From the NCBI GenBank assembly GCA_025936045.1, contig JAICUB010000007.1, positions 1 through 64,000 of the forward strand: a DNA stretch of 64,000 nucleotides, in the 5' to 3' direction. The translations under genes and the position numbers were made by a program. Positions 45,341 to 54,089 of the stretch are shown in pieces. This stretch comes from Polyangiaceae bacterium (lineage in GTDB: Bacteria; Myxococcota_A; Polyangia; Polyangiales; Polyangiaceae). Within the stretch, counting starts at the first letter, position 1, and every line of letters starts with the position of its first letter. The notes under the pieces were generated by a model. It saw only the letters and a list, made by a program, of their open reading frames with translations, ran no database searches and was not told where the DNA came from.

Positions 45341-45379
45341 GCCGCGGCGGAATTGCCGCGAATCGCGGCGAATAGCCGC
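45341..45379. promoter_or_regulatory. Phased GCCGC/GCGGC half-sites in the cyclase-monooxygenase divergent promoter
   Basis: Alternating half-sites GCGGC (45344-45348), GCCGC (45355-45359), GCGGC (45365-45369) and GCCGC (45375-45379) start 11, 10 and 10 bases apart, about one helical turn. GCCGCGA-a-TCGCGGC (45355-45369) is a perfect 7-bp palindrome around one base. The cluster lies in the 204-base space between the two divergent starts, which suits cooperative binding of a regulator. Confidence 0.45.
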
Positions 45380-45503
45380 TCGTGCCCCCGCAAAATCGCC
45401 CCGGAGCGCGGGCATTTCGTCTCGGGTTCGTTTCGGCGCTCGTGGTTCGGACAAGGCGCGTCGCAACGATTCAATCGTCGTACGCTTGGGGCAGGAGGTG
45501 AGC

Positions 45504-46700
45504 ATGGAGCGCAGAACCCAAGTGCTCGTCGTGGGCGGGGGACCAGTCGGATTGCTCGCCGCACTGCGCCTCAGACAGCGCGGGCTCGACGTGCTCGTCG
45601 TCGAGCAGAACGAGCACACGACGGCGCGGAGCTTCGCGGCCGTCCTGCATCCGCGCACGCTCGCACTGCTTTCGGGCCTGGGCTCCCTCGATCCCTTCGT
45701 GTGGCAGGGTCACGCGTTCAAACGCGTGGTCATCTTCGCCGGCGGTGAGCGGCGCGCGGTGCTCGACGTGCCAGCGGGCGCCGAGCTCGCGCAGGGCGGG
45801 CTCACCTTGCCGCAGAACGTGCTCCGGAGCGCGCTCGAACAAGCGCTCTCCGCCCAGGGCGTGTACGTCGAGTACCTGCACCGGCTGGCGTCTCTCGCCG
45901 ACGACGGCTCCGAGGTGCGGGCCGAGGTCACGCGGCGCGAGCCCGTGTCGGCTCCGCCCTCGCGGCGCGGCCACGTCGAATGGCTCGACGTCGAGACCAT
46001 CTCGGTGCGCGCCTCGTTCGTGATCGGCGCCGACGGCCGTGAATCCACCGTGCGCAAGCTGCTCGGCATCCCCTGGCGGCAACTCGGCCCCGCGCGGCTC
46101 TTCGGCTTCTTCGACGTGCCGCACGAGCCGCCCGCCGGGCAAAACATCGAGCTCGTGCTCGGCGCCGAAGCTAGCGCGATGTATCCGCTTCATGGCGGGA
46201 CCACGCGTTACACCTTCGAGCTCGACCGCGCGCCGACCGAGCCGCTCGACGCCGAAAAGCTACGCGAGCTCCGCGCGACGCGCATGCCCTGGCATCCCGT
46301 GAACCGTGAGAGCGTCGAGTGGACGAGCGTGCATGCCTTCGAGCGCGCGTGGAGCGAGCGTTTCGGGCGGAACCGCGTGTGGCTCGCCGGGGACGCTGCG
46401 CACACGACGACCCCACTCGGGACGCAGAGTCTCAACGTGGGCTTGCGTGAAGCGCGCGATCTCGCGAACGCCGTCGCGGACAGCGCGCCGGGGCGCAACG
46501 TAGAACCATTGACGAGCGGCTATGCGGCGCAGCGGGAGCTCGAGTGGCGCAGGCTCCTCTCGCTCGGCGAAAAGCCGCGACTTTTACCGAACGCGCCGAG
46601 CTGGGTGCGGCACCAGGCCGCCGAGCTCGTCGCGGCGTTGCCCGCCTCGGGCGAGGATCTCGACGAGGGGCTCTCGGTGCTCGGAATCACGCTGCCCTGA
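45504..46700 (+). CDS. FAD-dependent aromatic-type monooxygenase
   Basis: 398 residues; ATG 45504 follows AGGAGG. Group A flavoprotein hydroxylase signatures: GxGxxG in VLVVGGGPVGLLAALRLRQR (8-27), the DG motif VIGADGRESTVRKLLG near 176, and the second FAD motif VWLAGDAAHTTTPLGTQSLN (about 293-312). The family hydroxylates phenols or polyketides using NAD(P)H and O2. Its substrate is unknown. The stop overlaps the Usp gene on the other strand by 14 bases. Confidence 0.88.
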   Translation: MERRTQVLVVGGGPVGLLAALRLRQRGLDVLVVEQNEHTTARSFAAVLHPRTLALLSGLGSLDPFVWQGHAFKRVVIFAGGERRAVLDVPAGAELAQGGLTLPQNVLRSALEQALSAQGVYVEYLHRLASLADDGSEVRAEVTRREPVSAPPSRRGHVEWLDVETISVRASFVIGADGRESTVRKLLGIPWRQLGPARLFGFFDVPHEPPAGQNIELVLGAEASAMYPLHGGTTRYTFELDRAPTEPLDAEKLRELRATRMPWHPVNRESVEWTSVHAFERAWSERFGRNRVWLAGDAAHTTTPLGTQSLNVGLREARDLANAVADSAPGRNVEPLTSGYAAQRELEWRRLLSLGEKPRLLPNAPSWVRHQAAELVAALPASGEDLDEGLSVLGITLP

Positions 46701-47580
46701 CGGCGAGCACCGAGGCGTGAACACTGCGGACCACGCGCTCGGCGACGCTGCCGAGCGCGAGCCGCAAAAGCCCCGTGCGTCCGTGTGTGCCGACCACGAC
46801 GAGCTCCGCATCGAGCTCTTCGGCGGCACGCACGATCTCGGTCGGGGCCGAGCCCTCGAGCGCCCGCACCTCCGCGCCCTGCACGCCCAGGCGAGCCAGC
46901 GCCTGCTCGAGAGTGCTCCGGAGCGCACTCGCGACCTCACGTTTCAAGTCGACGGAGGGAGCAGGTGAGGCCACCCCGATCAAGCTGCCGGCCGAAATCG
47001 AGATCGGGTCCGGCCATTCGATGGCCGAGACCACGACGAGCCTCGCGCCGAGTCGCTTCGCCGCCGCCGCGCCCTCCGCCACGGCCGGCAGCGAGGCGTC
47101 CGAGAGATCCGTCGCCGCGAGGACGACGCCCGGCTTTTGCACCGGGCGCGCCACGAGCACCGAGCAGTGAGCATGCCGTACCACTCGCTCGGCCACGCTC
47201 CCGAGGACCGCCCGAGCAAGCCCTGTACGGCCGTGGCTGCCGAGCACGATGTACTTCGCGCCCCAGGCCTCGGCCCGGCGCACGATTTCGGCATAGGCCG
47301 ACCCTCGTTCCACGAAAACCTCGCTGAGCTCGAGACCGAGCTTGTCCCGCGCGCGGGCGACGAGTGCTCGGCGTGCCGCTTGCTCCTCGGCGGTCAGCTC
47401 CGCGCCGTTTTCCGGCTGGCGGTCGGGAAAGAGCGTCGAAACGTCGCGCACCCCCGGCAACACGTGGCAGACGGCGAGTTTGCCGCCCACGGCGTGAGCG
47501 AGCGCCCGTGCCTGGCGCAACCCCTCGAGCGAGGAATCTCCGAAATCGACGGCGGCGAGGACGTTCACGCCCGCGAGCAT
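46687..47580 (-). CDS. Tandem universal stress protein (two UspA domains)
   Basis: 297 residues from ATG 47580 (MLAGVNVLAAVDFG); 25 in-frame residues upstream are Pro/Arg-rich and omitted. Domain 1 about residues 1-145 ends with ATP-binding GSHGRTGLARAVLGSVAERV; domain 2 about 148-297 ends with GTHGRTGLLRLALGSVAERV. Each has the Asp of the ADP-ribose-like phosphate loop (LAAVDFGDSS, LAATDLSDAS). Tandem Usps occur widely and respond to stress and energy state. No regulator is close by. Overlaps the preceding convergent monooxygenase by 14 bases. Confidence 0.92.
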   Translation of the reverse strand: MLAGVNVLAAVDFGDSSLEGLRQARALAHAVGGKLAVCHVLPGVRDVSTLFPDRQPENGAELTAEEQAARRALVARARDKLGLELSEVFVERGSAYAEIVRRAEAWGAKYIVLGSHGRTGLARAVLGSVAERVVRHAHCSVLVARPVQKPGVVLAATDLSDASLPAVAEGAAAAKRLGARLVVVSAIEWPDPISISAGSLIGVASPAPSVDLKREVASALRSTLEQALARLGVQGAEVRALEGSAPTEIVRAAEELDAELVVVGTHGRTGLLRLALGSVAERVVRSVHASVLAVRAA

Positions 47581-47732
47581 GCTCACCTGCGCCGGGGCGG
47601 TCAACCCTTCCGGGTTGAACGAAGGACGGGCCGGCCGCAACCAAGGACTCCGCAAACCGCCTTGAAGCCTCGCGAGACCCCCGCTTTGCGCTAGGGTGTC
47701 GGCGTTCGACGGGCGGGAGGAGTGGTCAGTCT

Positions 47733-47978
47733 ATGTTCGCTAGTTTTCCGAGTAGTAAAGGTATGGTTCAAGTGTTCGGCAGGACGTATCGCATCGTCCA
47801 GACGGAAACCGGGTACGACGTCGTGCGCTTGCTCGACGATTGTCGTGTCGGGTCGTTTCGTTGCGATCCGTCGCTGACCATCGTGGAGAGCCGCGTTGCG
47901 CCCGAGCTCTTGCGGCAGGTGGCGAGCGAGGCTCTGCGTTTCTCCAGGGTGGAGCGTCGCTTCAAGCGCGCATCCTGA
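47733..47978 (+). CDS. Small conserved-looking hypothetical protein
   Basis: 81 residues from ATG 47733, with GGGAGGAG upstream at usable spacing. Composition is normal, with an alternating alpha/beta pattern: VFGRTYRIVQTETGYDVVR then VGSFRCD and a C-terminal helix rich in Arg (LRFSRVERRFKR). No family recognised. It is separate from the flanking genes, 153 bases after the end of the Usp start. Confidence 0.6.
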   Translation: MFASFPSSKGMVQVFGRTYRIVQTETGYDVVRLLDDCRVGSFRCDPSLTIVESRVAPELLRQVASEALRFSRVERRFKRAS

Positions 47979-48005
47979 ACGCGCCGGCTCGGCGCCGCCG
48001 CCTGC

Positions 48006-48329
48006 TCAGCGCTTACCGCGCGTCTTCACGGCGCGCGCGCGCGCCTGAGTCGCCCGCGTCTTCGGAGCGCGCGCCTTGAGCTGCGCCTTGCGCTCGAGTT
48101 GGCTCGCGGCACGCTGCCGATGGGCGCTCGCTCGCGTCGATTTGCGCGAAGGGCGCGCGCTCGAGCTCGTCTCCTCGTAGCTCACGCGCGCAGAGCGGGC
48201 GGCGTGCTCACTCAGGTTGTGAGGCTTGTCTGGCTTGACCGCGCGCGGGCGCGCCGGACGGGTCTTGGCGTTGCGGGATCGATTCTCGACCTGGGCTTCC
48301 GCGCGAAATCTCTCGGCTTTCGTGGCCAT
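48006..48329 (-). CDS. Very basic small protein of unknown function
   Basis: 107 residues from ATG 48329, with GAGGACGGAG before the start. About one third of the residues are Arg or Lys, with Ala, Ser and Gln; no predicted fold beyond a short helix (MATKAERFRAEAQVEN). The composition suggests nucleic-acid binding or a low-complexity RNA-associated tail. The longer in-frame sequence up to 48737 runs antisense to the DUF4112 gene and is ignored. Convergent with the 81-residue gene, with 27 bases between stops. Confidence 0.6.
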   Translation of the reverse strand: MATKAERFRAEAQVENRSRNAKTRPARPRAVKPDKPHNLSEHAARSARVSYEETSSSARPSRKSTRASAHRQRAASQLERKAQLKARAPKTRATQARARAVKTRGKR

Positions 48330-48420
48330 GCTCCGTCCTCGGCGTTGGGGGTGGGTCCAGACACGATAGTCGGGATGCGGGCGCTCGATCCACTTCCGAG
48401 AGGGTGGCAACATTCCCGAC

Positions 48421-48945
48421 ATGAGTCGCCGAGTGGATTCTCCGGTGGGGTCCTCCGATTGGAGGCCCCCGACGAGCGCGGAGGCCGCCGCAAGCGAGCC
48501 GGTTCCCGCCTGGGTCCGGCAGCTCGTGCTCTTGATGGACGGCGCTTTCCGTGTTCCGGGCACCGAGTTCCGTATCGGGCTCGATCCGATCCTCGGCTTC
48601 TTGCTTCCGGGCGCGGGCGACGTGCTCGGAGCCTTGCCGTCACTCCTGATCGTGATGGTCGCGCTCCGGCGCGGCGTCCCGGGCATCGTCGTACAACGCA
48701 TGCTGCTCAACGTCGCGATCGACGCCCTCGTCGGCATCGTCCCTTTGTTCGGCGACGTGTTCGACGCGGCGTATCGCTCGAACCAGAAGAACCTCGCCCT
48801 ACTCGAGCGGCATCTGGGAGAGCACCGCCGACCCCGCCTGGCCGACTATTTGGTCGTCGGCCTGGCGATGGCGGTGGTCGGCAGTCTCGTTTTGATCCCG
48901 CCCTTGCTCGTCCTCGTGCTCCTCAAGTCGATTGCGGGGCATTGA
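48421..48945 (+). CDS. DUF4112 membrane protein
   Basis: 174 residues from ATG 48421. The DUF4112 block starts at about residue 38: MDGAFRVPGTEFRIGLDPIL, GFLLPGAGDVLGALPSLLIV and LLNVAIDALVGIVPLFGDVF, with strong hydrophobic helices, then a C-terminal helix (VVGSLVLIPPLLVLVLL). Two to three membrane segments are expected. The N-terminal 35 residues are disordered. Function of the family is not known. Confidence 0.88.
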   Translation: MSRRVDSPVGSSDWRPPTSAEAAASEPVPAWVRQLVLLMDGAFRVPGTEFRIGLDPILGFLLPGAGDVLGALPSLLIVMVALRRGVPGIVVQRMLLNVAIDALVGIVPLFGDVFDAAYRSNQKNLALLERHLGEHRRPRLADYLVVGLAMAVVGSLVLIPPLLVLVLLKSIAGH

Positions 48946-48966
48946 CGACGCCGGGCGGGACCGGCT

Positions 48967-49365
48967 TCAGCGACCGAAGTAGGTCGTCGCGCGCTTCTGG
49001 CCCTTCGTCGAGATCTTCTTCGCGGCGAGGAGCTTCTTCACCGGCAGCGCGAGATCCTTGGTGGGCGTACCGAGCGCCTTACCGATCTGCTCGATGCGGT
49101 TGCCGGGGTTCTTCTTGATGTAATCGCCGAGCTTGTCAGTCAGCGCGGCGAGCAGCTTCGGATCGCGCTTGGCGCCCTTCGAGCGACGACCGCTCGGAGC
49201 GGGCGCTGCCGCGCGACGACCTGCGGGTCGCCTTCCGGGTCGACTCCCCCCCTCCCCCAGCGCTTCGTTCACGAGATCGAGCGCCGAGGCGCGGATCATC
49301 GCGGTGAGCTCTTCGACGAACGCTTCTACGCGGGAACGGATATCGGATTCGACGGATGACGGCAT
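48967..49365 (-). CDS. Small DNA-binding-like protein with basic linker and winged-helix C-terminus
   Basis: 132 residues. The N-terminal part is helical (IRSRVEAFVEELTAMIRASA), a Gly/Arg/Pro-rich basic linker occupies about 45-68, and the C-terminal about 60 residues look like a small winged helix: LLAALTDKLGDYIKKNPGNR, IEQIGKALGTPTKDLALPVK and a Lys/Arg-rich strand ending in TTYFGR. This layout fits a nucleoid- or operator-binding protein; I cannot name the family. Start ATG 49365 is a reasonable choice. Convergent with DUF4112 (21 bases between stops). The 262 bases upstream of it hold no gene. Confidence 0.7.
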   Translation of the reverse strand: MPSSVESDIRSRVEAFVEELTAMIRASALDLVNEALGEGGSRPGRRPAGRRAAAPAPSGRRSKGAKRDPKLLAALTDKLGDYIKKNPGNRIEQIGKALGTPTKDLALPVKKLLAAKKISTKGQKRATTYFGR

Positions 49366-49627
49366 TCTTTCTCCTTGGGTAACCAGACTGGAACTGGTTT
49401 TAGCGCTCGGACCATAGCAACTCGCGTCCGAGTTGTCGGCCCTCTTACAGCACCGGGAGGCTTCGTTCCACCAAATCTTCGAGCGAGCTCGACTTACTCG
49501 AATCTCGAATCGAGGCAGTCAACCGATTGTAGGAAAATGATATTGGCGTAGCGTCCGGCAACTACCCACGATCTCGGCGCGGTCGCCTGTGTTTTAGGGC
49601 CTCGGGGTACCGTAAGTCGTATCCCCG

Positions 49628-50803
49628 CTACGCGTTTTCGGTCGCGCGCGCGCCTTCGAGCGCGAAATTCGCGGCCGCACGCAATTGCTTTTGGACGGAC
49701 GCGACAGGCGTAAAGCGTAAAAGCGCGTTCCGAAGCCAGATGAGAAACGGATTTTGCAGCTGGGCGATCTTGCCGAAACGGAATGAGGCCTTGACGATCC
49801 GCGATGTGCGCTCGAGCCTCACGCGCTCGTAGTCGGCGAGCGCCCCGTCCAGGCCGTTCCCGCGTTCGAGCGCGTGCGCGAGCACGACCGCGTCCTCGAT
49901 GGCCATACAGCCGCCTTGCCCGAGGTTCGGCGTAGTGGGGTGGGCGGCATCGCCCAGCAGAGTGACCCGCGGCCCGGACCAGGAGCGCACCGGTTCGCGA
50001 TCGTGAATATCGGTCCGAAACACGCGTTCCGGCCGCGTGCCGTCGAGGAGCGCCGGCACCGGCGGAGCCCACGACGAAAAGTGACCCCGCACGACGGCTA
50101 GCGAATCGGCGTCGCGCTCGCCGGGCGGGGCGTTCAGCACCGCGAACCAATATGCTTCCCCCGCACCGATGCCGGCGTAACCGAAGCGCGCTCCGCGGCC
50201 CCACATCTCCCTCACCTCGAACGGCGTGAGAGCGTCGCTGACTTCGGCGACGCCGCGCCAGCTCGTGTAGCCCGCGTAACGGAGCGGCGAATCCCCGAGC
50301 AGGAGCCGCCGCACCGAGGAGCGCAAGCCGTCGGCACCGACAATCAGGGCGCCCCGTGCGCTCTCACCGTTCGCGAAATACGCGGTGACTCCGCTGCCGT
50401 CGGCCTCGTAGCGCACGAGCTCGGACGCAAACGAGAGCGGCACGCCTCGAGCGCCGTCGAGCAGCGTTTCCTGCAGGCGCCCCCGGTGAATGGCGATGGT
50501 CGGCACGCCGAGTTCATCGCGCAGAAAGTCCATAGGCGTAGACTGGAGAAGCCTACCCCGGTCCGTCGTGACGACCCCGACCCTTGCTTCCTGTCCCGCA
50601 CTCGCAATGGCGGCATCGAGGCCGAGCGTGCGCAGCGCGAGCATCGCCCCCGTTTGAACGAGGATGCCCGCCCCTACCGGTTTGAGCTCCGTTTCACGCT
50701 CGAAGATTGCGCACTCGATATGACGCTGCGCGAGCGCATGGGCGAGTGTGAGCCCGCCGATCCCCGCACCGATGATGAGCACCTTACCGTCGAGTGAGGC
50801 CAT
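49628..50803 (-). CDS. FAD-dependent monooxygenase (salicylate-hydroxylase/zeaxanthin-epoxidase type)
   Basis: 391 residues from ATG 50803 (ATG 50815 also possible). Flavin motifs: LIIGAGIGGLTLAHAL (9-24), LIVGADGLRSSVRRLLLGD (DG motif) and VTLLGDAAHPTTPNLGQGGC (GD motif), with AIEDAVVLAHAL. Family members hydroxylate or epoxidise aromatic or polyene substrates with NAD(P)H. It is unrelated in order to the first FAD monooxygenase (45.5 kb), whose GD loop differs. Divergent from the GH9 lipoprotein with 26 bases between starts. Confidence 0.9.
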   Translation of the reverse strand: MASLDGKVLIIGAGIGGLTLAHALAQRHIECAIFERETELKPVGAGILVQTGAMLALRTLGLDAAIASAGQEARVGVVTTDRGRLLQSTPMDFLRDELGVPTIAIHRGRLQETLLDGARGVPLSFASELVRYEADGSGVTAYFANGESARGALIVGADGLRSSVRRLLLGDSPLRYAGYTSWRGVAEVSDALTPFEVREMWGRGARFGYAGIGAGEAYWFAVLNAPPGERDADSLAVVRGHFSSWAPPVPALLDGTRPERVFRTDIHDREPVRSWSGPRVTLLGDAAHPTTPNLGQGGCMAIEDAVVLAHALERGNGLDGALADYERVRLERTSRIVKASFRFGKIAQLQNPFLIWLRNALLRFTPVASVQKQLRAAANFALEGARATENA

Positions 50804-50829
50804 GTAAGACAGCATGCTATTCTAGGAGG

Positions 50830-53076
50830 ATGCTCTTTCGTTCGATTTCCAGGGTTGCCGGTGGGGGTGTCGCGTTCGTTGCAGTGCTGGCCCTTTCGGC
50901 CAGCGGGTGCGGAGGTTCCTCGCACGACGGCGCGCGCAAGGACGCCACGGGCGGGGACGCGGCGACGGGCGGCTCGACCGGCGGTAGCTCCGGCGAAGGC
51001 GGCACGGGCGGTTCGGCCAGCGGCGCGAGCGGCATGGGCGGGACGAGCTCCGCTGCAAGCGGCGCGGGCGGCACCGGCACGGCTGGTGATCCGGCCGGGA
51101 GCGGCGCGAGCGGCGGCTCGGGGGCGAACGGCGGCTCGGGGGCGAACGGCGGCTCGGCAGGCGCAGGGGCCACGAGCGGCAGCGGCGGGGCGAACATGTC
51201 GGGCGCGGGCGGCACGCTCTCGAGCTCGGCGCCCCCAGCGAGCCCCTTCATCGTCGTCGATCAATTCGGCTACCTGCCGGATTCGGAGAAGGTCGCGGTC
51301 ATCCGCGATCCCCAGACCGGGTTCGACGCGGACCAGTCGTTCACGCCGGGCGACAGTTACGCCCTGGTCGCCGCCGAGACCGGCGACAAGGTCCTGAGCG
51401 CCGCGCCCGTCGCGTGGAACGGCGGCGCAACGGACATGTCGTCCGGCGACAAGGCGTGGCAGTTCGACTTTTCGAGCGTGACGACGGCCGGCGACTACTA
51501 CGTGCTCGACGTCGAGCGCAACGTTCGCTCCTTCGCGTTCTCGATCGAGAGCGACGTCTATGCGGACGTGCTCAAGCAGGCGCTCCGCATGTTCTTCTAC
51601 CAACGCGCCGGCCAAAACAAGGACGCCGCGCACGCGGGCGAGGGCTGGGCGGACGGGCCGAGTCACGTGGGTCCGCTCCAGGATCACAACGCGCGCCTCT
51701 ACAGCGCGAAGGACGACGCGACGACCGAGCGCGACGTCTGGGGCGGCTGGTTCGACGCGGGCGACTTCAACAAATACACCCCGTGGACGGCAAGCTACGT
51801 CGAGAATCTCCTGCGCGCCTACGTCGAGAAGCCGGCCGCCTTCGATGACGACACGAACATTCCCGAGTCGGGCAACGGAGTGCCGGACGTGCTCGACGAA
51901 GCCAAATGGGGCATGGATTATTTGATTCGACTGCAGAACGACGACGGCTCGCTCCTCAGCATCGTCGGCGAAGCCGGGGGGAGCCCGCCGTCCAGCGCCA
52001 CCGGCCAGACCCTGTACGGCAGCCCCAATACGACCGCCGCGCTCGCGGGGGCGGCGGCGTTCGCGTACGGGGCGCGGGTGTTCGCGAGCGTGCAGGGCGC
52101 CGATCTCTCGGCGTACGCGAGCGACCTCGGGGATCGCGCCGCGAAGGCGTACGCCTGGGCCGACGCGAACCCCGCCGTCATCTTCAAGAACAACGACTCC
52201 GCGAGCGGCACGCAGGGTCTCGGTGCCGGCCAGCAGGAGACCGACGACTACGGCCGTCTCGCGCTCAAGCTCGACGCCGCCGTGCAGCTTTATCGGCTGA
52301 CACAGGCAGCCGACTACCAGAGCTTCGTCGACTCGAACTACCAGAAGGCGCACCTGATCGTGAACGGCAATTACGTCGCGCCGTGGGACCTGGCGTCGCA
52401 AGACGCGCTCCTCGAGTATGCCGACGCCGCAGGCGCGACGGCCGCGGTCGTGAGCGCGATTCGCGCGGCGTATCTCAGCGGCATGCGCGGCGACAACAAC
52501 CTCAAAACGGTGCTCGCCGAAGCCGACCCCTACCTCGCCTACATGAAGGACTACGTGTGGGGCAGTAACTCCACCAAATCAAACATGGGCAATCTGTTCA
52601 CCGCGTCGGTGGTGCACGGGCTCGACGCGGCCAGCGACGCGGACGTGATGCGCGCCGCCGCACGCTACGTCCATTACCTCCACGGCGTGAATCCGCTCGC
52701 GCTCGTCTACCTCTCGAACATGAACGAGCACGGGGCGGAAAACTCGGTCAACGAGTTTTATCACACGTGGTTTACCGACAAGAGCGCCGCTTGGGATCGC
52801 GTGGGCGTCTCGAAGTACGGGCCCCCGCCCGGGTTTCTGCCCGGCGGACCGAACCCGAGTTACGACTGGGACGCCTGCTGTCCGAGCGGCTGCGGCAGCA
52901 GCGACAACGACGCGGTGTGCCTGTCGGAGTCGCTCTCGCCGCCGAAGGACCAGCCGCCACAAAAGTCGTACAAGGACTTCAACACGAACTGGCCGCTCGA
53001 TTCCTGGGCCGTGACCGAGCCGGACGACGGCTACCAGATCGCCTACATCCGGCTGCTCTCGAAGTTCGTGAACTGA
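50830..53076 (+). CDS. Cell-surface GH9 endoglucanase-like lipoprotein
   Basis: 748 residues from ATG 50830. Signal peptide with lipobox SASGC near residue 26, then a Gly/Ser/Ala tether to about residue 135 holding two exact 18-bp repeats (51121-51156). Then an Ig-like CelD_N domain (VVDQFGYLPDSEKVAVI, about 140-240) and the GH9 catalytic domain: GGWFDAGDFNKYTPW with the paired Asp near residue 310, YVHYLHGVNPL and WAVTEPDDGYQIAYIRLL, where Glu is the acid. GH9 enzymes cleave beta-1,4-glucans by inversion. A cellulolytic or plant-debris-feeding habit is plausible. The AGGAGG motif abuts the ATG, leaving almost no spacer, so the start could be reconsidered. Confidence 0.9.
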   Translation: MLFRSISRVAGGGVAFVAVLALSASGCGGSSHDGARKDATGGDAATGGSTGGSSGEGGTGGSASGASGMGGTSSAASGAGGTGTAGDPAGSGASGGSGANGGSGANGGSAGAGATSGSGGANMSGAGGTLSSSAPPASPFIVVDQFGYLPDSEKVAVIRDPQTGFDADQSFTPGDSYALVAAETGDKVLSAAPVAWNGGATDMSSGDKAWQFDFSSVTTAGDYYVLDVERNVRSFAFSIESDVYADVLKQALRMFFYQRAGQNKDAAHAGEGWADGPSHVGPLQDHNARLYSAKDDATTERDVWGGWFDAGDFNKYTPWTASYVENLLRAYVEKPAAFDDDTNIPESGNGVPDVLDEAKWGMDYLIRLQNDDGSLLSIVGEAGGSPPSSATGQTLYGSPNTTAALAGAAAFAYGARVFASVQGADLSAYASDLGDRAAKAYAWADANPAVIFKNNDSASGTQGLGAGQQETDDYGRLALKLDAAVQLYRLTQAADYQSFVDSNYQKAHLIVNGNYVAPWDLASQDALLEYADAAGATAAVVSAIRAAYLSGMRGDNNLKTVLAEADPYLAYMKDYVWGSNSTKSNMGNLFTASVVHGLDAASDADVMRAAARYVHYLHGVNPLALVYLSNMNEHGAENSVNEFYHTWFTDKSAAWDRVGVSKYGPPPGFLPGGPNPSYDWDACCPSGCGSSDNDAVCLSESLSPPKDQPPQKSYKDFNTNWPLDSWAVTEPDDGYQIAYIRLLSKFVN

Positions 53077-53158
53077 GCCGCGCGGCGCGAGCGCGATCCT
53101 TCGGAACGTGCGGAGCGCCGACCCCGCGCGTTCTGCGGATGGTGCTAGCCTCGAGTAA

Positions 53159-53770
53159 ATGAGCTTCGAGCGCCGCCTGCCGCCGTGGCTGCTTCTCGCC
53201 GTGACGCTCGGAGTCGGGGTCGTACTCGGCGTGTACGGCCCGCGCTGGCTGAAAGGGCCGCAAAAGCCGCAACCCCTCCCCGACGTGATCACCGAGGTGC
53301 GCGAACTCTCGCGGCTAGAGGGCGTGAGCTACCACGTCGAACGCGTGGTCGACCTCAAGGACAAGCAGCAGTCGCTCTTCGGGCTCGTGGCGGCCGAAGA
53401 CGCGATTTTGCTCGTCGCGAGCGGCGACGTCGTCGCGGGCGTCGACCTCGCACGACTCAAGCCGGAGGACGTGAGCGTGAGCGCCGATCGACGCTCGGTG
53501 ACGATTCGGCTGCCGCCCGCCGAAGTGTTCTCGGCGCGGCTCGACAACGATCGGACCTACGTGCATACGCGGCAGACGGACTTACTCGCGACGCGCAAAG
53601 AGTCCCTCGAGACGGAGGCCCGCCGCGCGGCCGAACAGACGCTCAAATCCGCCGCCGAGGACGCGGGGATCATCAAGCGCGCGCAGGAATCCGTCGGACG
53701 CACGGTGCAGGTGCTCGTGCGTTCCCTCGGTTTTCAAGAAGTGCACGTCGATTTTCGGGACCGCGCGTAG
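53159..53770 (+). CDS. DUF4230 membrane-anchored protein
   Basis: 203 residues from ATG 53159. One N-terminal helix (WLLLAVTLGVGVVLGVYG, residues about 10-27), then the DUF4230 block: VITEVRELSRLEGVSYHVERVV, VAAEDAILLVASGDVVAGVDL and SVTIRLPPAEVFSARLDNDR. The C-terminal helix (ESLETEARRAAEQTLKSAAE) may be coiled. Probably periplasmic; the function of the family is unknown. It follows the GH9 gene on the same strand by 82 bases. Confidence 0.85.
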   Translation: MSFERRLPPWLLLAVTLGVGVVLGVYGPRWLKGPQKPQPLPDVITEVRELSRLEGVSYHVERVVDLKDKQQSLFGLVAAEDAILLVASGDVVAGVDLARLKPEDVSVSADRRSVTIRLPPAEVFSARLDNDRTYVHTRQTDLLATRKESLETEARRAAEQTLKSAAEDAGIIKRAQESVGRTVQVLVRSLGFQEVHVDFRDRA

Positions 53771-53775
53771 GGATT

Positions 53776-54000
53776 TCAGCAGTCGCCCTTCGACCCGAGG
53801 CCGAACAGGTCGCGCAGATCGCGGCAATCGATCGTCACTTCGCGATAGAGCAGGTGTGCGGCCGCTTCGAGCTCGGCCAAACGACGGTCCGCCGGCGAGC
53901 GATCCGCGGCTTTGATCACGGCGCGCACTTCCGGCGACACCGCTTCACTGTGGATGAGCAGGGGCATCAGCGAGAGAGCCATGTGCGATGACCCTTGCAT
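53776..54000 (-). CDS. Small hypothetical protein
   Basis: 74 residues if ATG 54000 is used; longer frames (to 54084) or shorter ones (53982) are possible. Two helical segments (SPEVRAVIKAADRSPADRRL, ELEAAAHLLYREV) and two Cys near the end (TIDCRDLRDLFGLGSKGDC). No family recognised. It sits between the convergent DUF4230 gene (5 bases) and the Cys-rich lipoprotein upstream (89 bases), on the latter's strand. Could be spurious. Confidence 0.4.
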   Translation of the reverse strand: MQGSSHMALSLMPLLIHSEAVSPEVRAVIKAADRSPADRRLAELEAAAHLLYREVTIDCRDLRDLFGLGSKGDC

Positions 54001-54089
54001 CGAGCCCGACACCCGGAGCGTCAAGCCTTCGCTCGTTCTAGCGACGCCGAGGCCCGGAGCGGGCGAACCCGCGTCCTCGTGCAAGGAGT

